Assembly (NCBI GenBank): GCA_041398905.1
Contig: JAWKTV010000002.1
Span: forward strand, 340,935-404,934
Length of the DNA: 64,000 nt
Direction: 5' to 3'
Source: JAWKTV01 sp041398905
GTDB lineage: Bacteria > Planctomycetota > Planctomycetia > Planctomycetales > Planctomycetaceae
In this document: positions 10,125 to 20,365 of the stretch, one piece after another
Position numbering within the stretch: position 1 is the first letter of the stretch
Layout: each line of letters opens with the position of its first letter
Translations under genes and position numbers: made by a program
Notes under the pieces: generated by a model
Seen by the model: the letters and a program-made list of their open reading frames with translations, nothing else
Database searches by the model: none
What the model was told of the DNA's origin: nothing

Positions 10125-10155
10125 GATCGTCGAACGGCGCCCGTGGGGATCGACA
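10125..10155 (-). promoter_or_regulatory. candidate ECF42-type promoter
   Basis: On the minus strand TGTCGA (complement of 10150-10155) is followed after 17 bases by CGAC-GATC (complement of 10125-10132). I recall TGTCGA as the -35 and CGA(T/C) as the -10 of ECF42 promoters described in Streptomyces. It ends about 80 bases before the YCII-VOC gene and could drive that gene and the four after it. Seen by eye only. Confidence 0.45.
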
Positions 10156-10186
10156 TCGTTTCGCAAAGAATCCGAAGAATGTCGAA

Positions 10187-11446
10187 TCACCCGGGCGGGC
10201 TGAGCTGATCCAGTCGTCTCTGAAGATGCCGTCGCTCAGGTTCCTGCTCCGCCAGTTGAAGCGCGCGCCCCAGCGAGTCCCGCGCTGCGGTGATCCGCCC
10301 GGCGCGCGCCAGCAGCTCACCCCGCACGGCATGGGCGAGATGGTAGCGGTCAAGTGGTCCTTCCCCGACCAGCCGCTCGACGATCGCCAAGCCTGCCAGC
10401 GGACCATCCCGCATCGCGATGGCGACCGCGCGGTTCAGTTCGACGACCGGTGTCGGCTCGATCCGCAGCAGGACGTCATACAGCGCGGCGATCTCGTTCC
10501 AATCGGTCGCCTGATACGTCTCTGCCGCGGCATGGACGCCGGAAATTGCCGCCTGCACCGCGTAACTCCCAACGGTGCCACTCGCCAGCGACCGCCGCAC
10601 CAGCTCAGTCCCTTCCGCGATCATCTCGCGATTCCAGCGTTTGCGGTCCTGGTCCTCCAGCAGCACGATGTCACCGTCGGCGGAGACCCGCGCCTCGCGG
10701 CGAGACTCGTGCAACAGCATCAGCGCGAGCAGACCCATCACATCCGGACCGGGAAGCAGATCGAGCAGCAACCGGGCGAGCCGGATCGCCTCGGCCGACA
10801 GGTCGGCCCGCGTCGCCGCCGCTCCGGTCGACGCCGAGTAGCCTTCATTGAATACCAGATAGACCACGCGCAGGACCGCATCCAGCCGGTCGGGCAAGTC
10901 TGCAGCGGAGGGGACGACGTACGGGATACCAGCCCCACGAATCTTGGCTTTGCCCCGCACAATCCGCTGAGCCATGCCGGCTGGCGAAGTGAGATACGCA
11001 TGCGCGATCTCCTCCGTCGTCAGTCCGCAAACCTCGCGCAGAGTGAGCGGCACCTGCGTCAGTGGATCGATCGCGGGGTGACAACAGGTGAAGATCAGCC
11101 GCAAGCGATCGTCCGCGACCTCCCAGTCCGCCCGCGACTCGTTCCCCGCCGCGATCGTTTGGAACCGCGCCGCGACATCCGGATACAAACGACGCAGGTG
11201 CGCTTCACGTCGCAGTCGGTCGATCATCCGGAAGCGACCGGCGGACACCAGCCACGTCCGTGGAGTCTTGGGGACGCCCTCCCGCGGCCACTGCTCGGTC
11301 GCCGCCGCGAACGCCTCCTGCAACGCCTCCTCCGCAAGGTCGAAGTCGCCCAGCAGCCGAATCAGCGTCGCCAGCACCAGCCGCGACTCCCGCGCGTAAA
11401 CGGCGGAGATCGACTCGTCGACGCGCGTGCGGGATTCTCCGGACAT
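10187..11446 (-). CDS. ECF42-type RNA polymerase sigma factor with C-terminal extension
   Basis: 419 residues from ATG 11446. Sigma region 2 spans YARESRLVLATLIRLLGDFDLAEEALQEAF to FRMIDRLRR; region 4 is VPLTLREVCGLTTEEIAHAYLTSPAGMAQRIVRGK. A long helical C-terminal part follows (about residues 185-419), with the typical VLRVVYLVFNEGYSAS motif, a TPR-like arrangement and VELNRAVAIAMRDGP. This architecture marks the ECF42 group, which has no membrane anti-sigma factor and is encoded next to DGPF/YCII proteins, exactly as here. The C-terminal extension is thought to control sigma activity. The trigger is unknown. Confidence 0.93.
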   Translation of the reverse strand: MSGESRTRVDESISAVYARESRLVLATLIRLLGDFDLAEEALQEAFAAATEQWPREGVPKTPRTWLVSAGRFRMIDRLRREAHLRRLYPDVAARFQTIAAGNESRADWEVADDRLRLIFTCCHPAIDPLTQVPLTLREVCGLTTEEIAHAYLTSPAGMAQRIVRGKAKIRGAGIPYVVPSAADLPDRLDAVLRVVYLVFNEGYSASTGAAATRADLSAEAIRLARLLLDLLPGPDVMGLLALMLLHESRREARVSADGDIVLLEDQDRKRWNREMIAEGTELVRRSLASGTVGSYAVQAAISGVHAAAETYQATDWNEIAALYDVLLRIEPTPVVELNRAVAIAMRDGPLAGLAIVERLVGEGPLDRYHLAHAVRGELLARAGRITAARDSLGRALQLAEQEPERRHLQRRLDQLSPPG

Positions 11447-11610
11447 GCGAGTGGCGACAAAGGGACTGGCCGCTGCGGGGCCGAGAAGAACAGTCGATGT
11501 CGCGCGAACGGAGTCGGCGACTTGACGACGGATGCAACCTGACGGCGACCCTCTATCATTAGAATGATCCCGACCACGAAAGTGAACGAGCAACCCGCGC
11601 GGACAGACTG

Positions 11611-11778
11611 ATGCGTTACTACCTCGGAATGGTCCTGCAGTTTCTCGCGCTCGTATTCCTGCCCATGCTCATCTACTGGCAGTTGCAGTTCGGCTTCGAC
11701 CTGATCTGGATGCCGAGCCTGCTGCTTGTCGGCATCCTGATTTTTACGGCCGGACATATCCTGCGGGAGAAGCAGTGA
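11611..11778 (+). CDS. small membrane protein (55 aa)
   Basis: Reads MRYYLGMVLQFLALVFLPML and on, with two hydrophobic helices (about residues 4-24 and 31-48) and a charged end (HILREKQ). Its TGA overlaps the ATG of the PQQ-propeller gene (ATGA, 11775-11780), which suggests translational coupling. I recognise no named family; it is hydrophobic from start to end and in frame with no competing gene. Function unknown. Confidence 0.65.
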   Translation: MRYYLGMVLQFLALVFLPMLIYWQLQFGFDLIWMPSLLLVGILIFTAGHILREKQ

Positions 11779-13910
11779 TGCTCGGGCTTGGCACGGGTTC
11801 GACACGCCAGCCCGGCCGCGGGTTGTGCGTCGCGTGCCTTGCCATACTGCTTGCCGTGTTGGCGACCCCATCCAGCCTGTGCGGGCAGCAGGCCCGTGGA
11901 AAGCGCGAGGCGGTACTCGTCAACGTCTCCGCGACCGCGACGCGGCAGGTGGCGACCGCGCTCGACCTGCTCGCCGCCGAACAATGGCAACCAGCGCTCG
12001 AACTGCTGACCGATCTGCAGCAGCGGCAACCCGACGACCTCGTGGAAGTCGAGCCGCGGCGATTCCTCCGGGCCGGCCTGGTCGCGGAGCTGCTGCGGCT
12101 GCAGCTCGCGGCCAACCCGCGAGACTCCGGACCGCCGATCGCGCGAAATCGGGTGGTCGTGCCACTCGCGGAACAGGCGGCCCGCGCCTGGGAGACAGGC
12201 GACCTCGACGGCGCGGCCAGGCTGTGGAGCCTGCTGCTGCGACCAGCCAGCGAAACGATCTCCGCCGCCGCACCCTGGAGTCCGCCTCACCCCAGGCCGT
12301 TCGATACCGGAGCCGCGCCGGCCGCACCGATCACGGTCACGCCGAGCAACGTCACGCCGGAATCCGCCACGCTCACCGCCGCCGATCTGCTGGCCCGGCT
12401 CGCGCTCGTCGAGATCATGCAGGGGGACAAGGTCGCAGCCGCTCGCGCCATCGAAAGACTCGCCGCTGTTGAGCCTCCCCACGTTGGCTCGATCGCCGGC
12501 CGCGATGGCCTGCTGGCGACCACGCTGTCCGAGGTGCTGGAGGAGTCGCAGGCCTGGCGCTTGGACGCGAGCAGAGATCGACACTTTCGTTCGGTCAGAA
12601 TTCCCGCCGGCAACAACGCTTCGCCCAGCGCCGTGAGGTCCGAAGTCGTCGCATGGCGAATCGCGGTTCAGCCCTGCGATGTCGCTGCGACCGCCGCCGG
12701 CACGTCCCCCTTTCGACACCCGCCCGCCCGGCTCGAATCGATCCCGGCTGTCAACGGCGCTGCGGTCTTCGTCCAGGACGCCCACGGCATCAGGGCGATT
12801 GATATCGCGCTGGGGAGACCCCTCTGGCCCACCGGCGCCCCCGACGACGACGGCATGATCTACCGCGATCCGCAACCTGACGACACCGAGCTGACCCGCC
12901 CCGTCCGGGGCCGCCGGCTGTACCGCCCCGCGATCGACGGCGGACGCCTGATCGCCGTCACAGGGCCACATCTCGGTTACGCTTCCCCCCGTGAACCGCG
13001 AGCCATCTTCAGCAGCCTCACCTGCCTCGATGTCGATCGACAGGAGGGCAAGCTGCTGTGGTCCGTTACCGCCGAGACCCTGCTCACTCAGGCCAACTGG
13101 CGATTCTCCGGTTCACCCATCGCCGCCGACGACCGGGTCTTCGTCCCTCTCCGCCGGTCGGAGCCGACCCCCATGCTGGGAGTCGCGTGCGTCGATGCAC
13201 GGGACGGTCGGCTGCTCTGGAACCGCGAGGTCTGCACACTGCTCGAAGATGTCCCGCCCACGATTCACGTGGCCACCGCCGACCAGCTCCGGTTTGGCGA
13301 GGGACAAGTCTTCATCAGTGGCGACTTCGGCGCGACCGCGTCCCTCGGCGCCGAGCGCGGTCAAATCGATTGGATCACTCAGGACCCACCGCTCGCCTGG
13401 TTCGATGCGGCGGACCGCGAGCAACCGGCGGCCGCCGACCACCCCGGCCTGCTACACCGCGCCGCCTGGTATGGAGTGACGCACGATGACCAGACCGTGC
13501 AGGCGCTCGACGCCATCACCGGGGCGATTCTGTGGCAAACACCGTTGCGCGGAAAACTGCGACAGGTGGTCGGGGTGCAGGGGGGCGTCCTCGTCGTCGC
13601 TGGTGACTTCGTGTGGGGACTCGATTCCGACAGCGGCCATCCGCTCTGGCGGTTCGGCTACGACGATCCCGCCGGAGCGATCCACGGACAGGCGACCATC
13701 GCCGGCCGCCATTGCCTGTGGTGTACCCGCGAGGAACTGTTCACAATCGATCTGGTGACTGGACTCGCGGTGCGTCGCCTGCCGCTCCGCGCGGGCTGGG
13801 GCATCGACACCGGCCACCTCATTACCGCCGGCGATCAACTCCTGCTCTCCAGCGATCTGGAAACGATTTGTCTTCGACCAGCACGGACGCAGGAGCCGCA
13901 GCCAGAATGA
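11778..13910 (+). CDS. secreted PQQ-like beta-propeller repeat protein
   Basis: 710 residues. A hydrophobic signal segment (LCVACLAILLAVLATPSSLCG) covers about residues 17-37. An alpha-helical, TPR-like region follows (DLLAAEQWQPALELLTDLQQRQ), then from about residue 310 a propeller of PQQ-type blades, recognised by repeated GRPLWPT, GKLLWSV, GRLLWNR, GAILWQT and GHPLWRFG motifs. Such proteins act outside the inner membrane as binding scaffolds; the fold alone does not prove a PQQ enzyme, and no dehydrogenase active-site block was seen. Start at ATG 11778, overlapping the preceding small gene. Confidence 0.85.
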   Translation: MLGLGTGSTRQPGRGLCVACLAILLAVLATPSSLCGQQARGKREAVLVNVSATATRQVATALDLLAAEQWQPALELLTDLQQRQPDDLVEVEPRRFLRAGLVAELLRLQLAANPRDSGPPIARNRVVVPLAEQAARAWETGDLDGAARLWSLLLRPASETISAAAPWSPPHPRPFDTGAAPAAPITVTPSNVTPESATLTAADLLARLALVEIMQGDKVAAARAIERLAAVEPPHVGSIAGRDGLLATTLSEVLEESQAWRLDASRDRHFRSVRIPAGNNASPSAVRSEVVAWRIAVQPCDVAATAAGTSPFRHPPARLESIPAVNGAAVFVQDAHGIRAIDIALGRPLWPTGAPDDDGMIYRDPQPDDTELTRPVRGRRLYRPAIDGGRLIAVTGPHLGYASPREPRAIFSSLTCLDVDRQEGKLLWSVTAETLLTQANWRFSGSPIAADDRVFVPLRRSEPTPMLGVACVDARDGRLLWNREVCTLLEDVPPTIHVATADQLRFGEGQVFISGDFGATASLGAERGQIDWITQDPPLAWFDAADREQPAAADHPGLLHRAAWYGVTHDDQTVQALDAITGAILWQTPLRGKLRQVVGVQGGVLVVAGDFVWGLDSDSGHPLWRFGYDDPAGAIHGQATIAGRHCLWCTREELFTIDLVTGLAVRRLPLRAGWGIDTGHLITAGDQLLLSSDLETICLRPARTQEPQPE

Positions 13911-14035
13911 CGGCACTCAGTAACGACACCGGCAGCCCTGCGGCGATACATGAGGCTCGAGCCCGATCCACAACGGCATCGAGCCGCCTGTCGCGGAACC
14001 ATCCATCTCCAAGTCCTCAACGAGCCTGACCCGCT

Positions 14036-15364
14036 TTGAGCCGTCCCGTCCTCAACCCGCGCGTGGTCGCTGGAGTTTTGCTGCTGGCGACACTCCTGCG
14101 GGTCGCCGCGCTCTGGCACTGGTCCGCCGAGTTGACGACCGAGCGGGATGCCTACCTGGGAATCGCCGCGGGGTTGCGGGAGGGTCGGGGGTTCTCGTCG
14201 CCCGGCACCACCGAGCCCACGGCGTTTCGCCCGCCACTCTACCCGCTGGTGCTCGCGGCTTCGCCGCTGCCGCAGATCGGTACGTGGGTGGCGATCGTCA
14301 ACCTGTTCGCCGGAGTCGGCACGGTCTGGTTGACGCTCCGCCTCGGCTCGCAACTCGGTCTGCCGCCGGAGGGAGCGATTGTCGCGGGACTGCTCATCGC
14401 CTGTGACCCGCTGCTGTTGAGCTACACCGCACAGCCGATGACCGAATCGCTCTGCACCTTGCTGACGACGGCGACGCTGCTGGCGTGGACGCGACTGAAG
14501 ATGCCGGACCTGGATGCGGGGAATCTCGTTCGCGCTCAGGAACTGGCTTCGTCCGCGGGGACGGCGGCACGATGTGCCGTCGCGGGCGTGCTGTTCGGGC
14601 TGTGCGTACTCTGCCGTCCCACCGCGTGGGTGTGGGGCGGACTGGGGCTAATGTGGCTGGTGTGGGGTCAGCGCCGGCCTCACCAAGCGCAACATGTCGG
14701 GATTGGTGACCGTGGAGGGGCGCGAGTCTTCGCGCTCGTGGCCGGTATCGCCGTTGTCGTCGCCCCGTGGGTCATCCGCAATACTGTTGTGTTCGGCAGG
14801 CCGATCCTGACGACCACCCACGGCGGGTACACTTTGCTGTTGGGCAACAATCCGGAGTTCTACGCGGAAGTCGTGCACCAACCCTGGGGGACAACCTGGG
14901 ATGGCTCGCACGGCGGCGGCCAAGCCGCCTGGGCGAAGCGCCTGCAAGCTCGTCTCGATGCGGAAGGCGTTCGCGGCGAACTCGCCACCGATCGCTCGCT
15001 GTCCGCAGAGGCGCGGAGGCACATCATCGCCCAACCGCTTTCGTTCCTGCAGGCTTGCCTGCTGCGGCTCGCCCGATTCTGGAATGGCGTGCCACAGGGA
15101 TCCGCGGCGGCTGGTCTGCCGGGCAAGGTGCTGATTGTGCTCGGACTCTGGTATGCCGCCGAGTACCTGTTGGCGTTCCGGGGGTTATGGAAGGTGATTC
15201 AAGGCCGGGAGGCTCAGTGGACTCTGGCGGTACTACTGGTGCTGGCTTTCACCGCGGTCCATCTGATTTACTGGTCAAATGTCCGCATGCGGGCACCGGT
15301 CATGCCGGTCGTGACGCTGCTCGCGGCGCACGGGCTGAAGCCTCGCGCTCGCCAACTGCTGTAG
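14036..15364 (+). CDS. GT39/ArnT-like membrane glycosyltransferase family protein
   Basis: 442 residues with about ten hydrophobic helices and a first loop reading ERDAYLGIAAGLREGRGF...RPPLYPLVLA. This acidic loop after helix 1 and the RPPLYP motif are typical of the GT-C fold (PMT/ArnT-like), which uses polyprenyl-phosphate sugars on the outer side of the membrane. Acceptor and sugar cannot be inferred. Start is a TTG at 14036 as the first start in an open frame; no strong ribosome site was seen. It follows the PQQ protein by about 125 bp. Confidence 0.75.
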   Translation: MSRPVLNPRVVAGVLLLATLLRVAALWHWSAELTTERDAYLGIAAGLREGRGFSSPGTTEPTAFRPPLYPLVLAASPLPQIGTWVAIVNLFAGVGTVWLTLRLGSQLGLPPEGAIVAGLLIACDPLLLSYTAQPMTESLCTLLTTATLLAWTRLKMPDLDAGNLVRAQELASSAGTAARCAVAGVLFGLCVLCRPTAWVWGGLGLMWLVWGQRRPHQAQHVGIGDRGGARVFALVAGIAVVVAPWVIRNTVVFGRPILTTTHGGYTLLLGNNPEFYAEVVHQPWGTTWDGSHGGGQAAWAKRLQARLDAEGVRGELATDRSLSAEARRHIIAQPLSFLQACLLRLARFWNGVPQGSAAAGLPGKVLIVLGLWYAAEYLLAFRGLWKVIQGREAQWTLAVLLVLAFTAVHLIYWSNVRMRAPVMPVVTLLAAHGLKPRARQLL

Positions 15365-15682
15365 CGACTGTAACACATGTAACGATTAGCTAACGCTGGT
15401 AAACAGGGCTGACATTAGTGTCTATGCGATGATGTTGACGCTTCTCCGCAGCCTGAAATGCCGCGTTTGCGCTGTTTACTCAAGTTCCCGCTCTCGCCGG
15501 CGCTAAGCTCTTGCATAGTCTCGCTCGACTGGCGATCGATTTGCGGAATCGTACCGGATTCCCGGTGGCAGTCGTTTGAATCGTAGCCGGGACTCTGGCA
15601 GCATGGAGGTGCGGACGTTGCGTGCTGGATGCGTTGAACAGTTTGTCCTGTCTGTCGGGACTTTGGGAAGAGGAGACCAATC
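15365..15682. other. 318-bp intergenic region before the YTV gene
   Basis: No coding frame with family support. Near 15372-15390 short GTAAC-like repeats occur (gtaacacatgtaacg), without a clear promoter match. The end holds GAGGAGA about five bases before ATG 15683, a good ribosome binding site. A promoter for the wall-protein gene is expected here but I cannot place it. Confidence 0.4.
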
Positions 15683-17059
15683 ATGAGTCGCTTGCTCTTT
15701 GGAGTTGCCCTGGCGGTCGCGTTTGCGGCGGGTCCGGGTGGTTTGGAGGCGGGCTGGTTTTGTGGAGCCGGTCGGTACTCGTGCTGCCCGACCCCCTGTT
15801 GCCAGCCCACAGCCTGCTACACAAGCTGTCGAGTTGAGCGGCAAACCTGCTATCGCACGGTTTATCAGACTTGTTACGAACCGCAGCAGGAAACGTGCTA
15901 TCGCACGGTGCAGGATGTGGTGTGGAACGACGTGCAGGAAACGTGCTATCGCACGCTGACGGAGACGGCTGAGCGCGAAGAGCAGTACACCGTGCAGCGG
16001 CCAATCTTCGAGACGAGCTACACCGAGCACAGCTATCAGGTGCAGAAGCCGGTGTGGGAAACCAACTACCGCGAGCATAGCTATCAGGTGCAGAAGCCGG
16101 TGTGGGAGAACCAGCAGGTGTGCCGCACGGTGATGCGTCCGGTGACGGAGACGATCCAGCAGCAGTACTGCCGGACAGTGATGCGTCAGGTGACCGAGAC
16201 GATCAACCAGGAGCGGTGCTACACGGTGATGCGTCCCGTCCGACTGACCCGCACCGTTCGTCGCGTGGTGCCGAGGTGGGTGACGCAGCAGCAGTACATT
16301 CCGGGTCCCCGCGTCCCACGCATCGTGCCGGATCAGTGTGGCCGGCCGCGGTTCTGCATGGTGCAATGCCCGGGTCGCACGGTTTGTCGTCAGGTCTGCT
16401 GCCCGCAGACGGTCGAGTGTCAGGTGCCGGTGACGACGTACTGCCCGCAAGTCGTGCGTCAAAGCTGCCCGGTGCAGGTCTGCCGCTTCGTGCCGGAGCA
16501 GGTCACCGAGACTCGTCCGGTGCAGGTCTGCCGGATGGTTCCCGAGCAGGTGACGGAGAACGTCCGGACCTGTCGCTGGGTTTGTGAGACGCAGACCTGT
16601 CAGATTCCATACCGTACCTGCCGGATGGTCTGCGAGACCAAGACCTGCCGCGTGCCGGTGCAGACCTGCAAAATGGTGTGCGAGACGCTGACCCGCAAGG
16701 TGCCGTACTGCACCCAGCGAGTTGTCCCGTATACGGTGACCCGGAAGGTCGCTCAAACCGTCTGCCGTCAGGTGCCGTACACGGTGACTCGCATGGTGGC
16801 CCGGTGTGTGCCGCAGCAGATTCCTTACGAGGTGTGCCGCATCGTGCCGGTGCAGAATTGCTGCCCGACCAACCCCTGCGGTTACGGTCCGAGCGGCTAC
16901 GGCTCGACCCCGTGCAGCAGTTGCTCGACCGGGGACGTGCAGCCCTATGACGCGTATCGTCCGGTTCCGGCCGATGAGCCAACGCCCGCGAACAGCCCGG
17001 CGCAGGAAGAGTCATCGGGCCCCAGCGTCTCGCCAACGCCCGGCGGAGCGGACGCCTGA
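15683..17059 (+). CDS. cysteine-rich YTV-type planctomycete cell wall protein
   Basis: 458 residues: signal peptide at about 1-23 (MSRLLFGVALAVAFAAGPGG), then a cysteine-rich mature protein made of short repeats built from C-Y/R-x-V, VTE, VPYTVTR and EQVTE units. This matches the YTV repeat described in planctomycetes, linked with their protein-rich wall. The cysteines, spaced 8 to 15 residues apart, could form disulfides that crosslink the protein outside the cell. The last 50 residues are Pro/Ser/Thr-rich. Good ribosome site GAGGAGA; a strong terminator follows. No transmembrane segment after the signal, so it is exported. Exact role not shown by sequence. Confidence 0.88.
   Translation: MSRLLFGVALAVAFAAGPGGLEAGWFCGAGRYSCCPTPCCQPTACYTSCRVERQTCYRTVYQTCYEPQQETCYRTVQDVVWNDVQETCYRTLTETAEREEQYTVQRPIFETSYTEHSYQVQKPVWETNYREHSYQVQKPVWENQQVCRTVMRPVTETIQQQYCRTVMRQVTETINQERCYTVMRPVRLTRTVRRVVPRWVTQQQYIPGPRVPRIVPDQCGRPRFCMVQCPGRTVCRQVCCPQTVECQVPVTTYCPQVVRQSCPVQVCRFVPEQVTETRPVQVCRMVPEQVTENVRTCRWVCETQTCQIPYRTCRMVCETKTCRVPVQTCKMVCETLTRKVPYCTQRVVPYTVTRKVAQTVCRQVPYTVTRMVARCVPQQIPYEVCRIVPVQNCCPTNPCGYGPSGYGSTPCSSCSTGDVQPYDAYRPVPADEPTPANSPAQEESSGPSVSPTPGGADA
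15886..16109 (+). repeat. tandem DNA repeats within the YTV gene
   Basis: The 19 bases from 15889 (aaacgtgctatcgcacg) recur at about 15938, and the run from about 16025 (gagcacagctatcaggtg) recurs at about 16073 with one change, followed by the same bases encoding QVQKPVWE. High nucleotide identity, not only protein identity, points to recent tandem duplication or gene conversion. Confidence 0.75.
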
Positions 17060-17099
17060 TCGACTGACCTGTCGAAACCAGGGAAGCGAAAGTTGTTCG

Positions 17100-17136
17100 C
17101 CCCGGCCGCCGCGTGCTCAGTACGCGGCGGCCGGGG
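17100..17136 (+). terminator. intrinsic terminator after the YTV gene
   Basis: A perfect 14-bp GC-rich stem (17100-17113 with 17123-17136) and a nine-base loop, followed by CCATTTT. It lies 40 bases after the YTV stop and before the convergent mutS end. Confidence 0.75.
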
Positions 17137-17215
17137 CCATTTTGTGCGCATTGGAAGCCACCAAGGCCCGGGCGATACCTGCACCGGGCCAGGAACAGCG
17201 GAGCGAAGCGACAGG

Positions 17216-20011
<2,796 letters not shown>

Positions 20012-20365
20012 GTGGCGGGACAAGAAAAGACGCGGTCGACGGGTTGTGAAGCGAACCCGGAACATCGCACGCGGTGCGGCGAGAGTCAAGCAGCCGGCAA
20101 ATGCCGATCCGCCGCGTCCGCTCCACGTTGGGAGATCGGGAGCACAGTGACCGATGAGTCGCCGGGGCTCCGGGGGGAGTCGCGCGAGCGACCGCCGCCA
20201 ATGAGCTGGACTGAAACACAGAGGTGACGGCACAACACGGTCCGCAGTCGCGGACCGCGCGGGACGCAACTTGCAGCTCCCGTTTCGTCCTGAACCGTCC
20301 CATCCACCAAATCCGTTTGATAGACTGGAGCCCTGGTTGACTGCGTTACCACCGAGGGGGATGTG
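20012..20365. other. 354-bp divergent intergenic region
   Basis: Between mutS (minus) and the DUF1549/1553 gene (plus). No supported ORF. It holds a small hairpin (20238-20245 with 20250-20257, CGGTCCGC arms, loop AGTC). Both promoters should lie here but I could not place them. Confidence 0.4.

Noticed and set aside
15540..15580. possible sigma-54 promoter (GTGGCAG...) before the YTV gene
   Set aside because: The second block lacks TTGC at the required distance.
15500..16756. long minus frame opposite the YTV gene
   Set aside because: His/Leu/Arg-rich mirror of a repetitive gene; its repeats are simply those of the plus strand.
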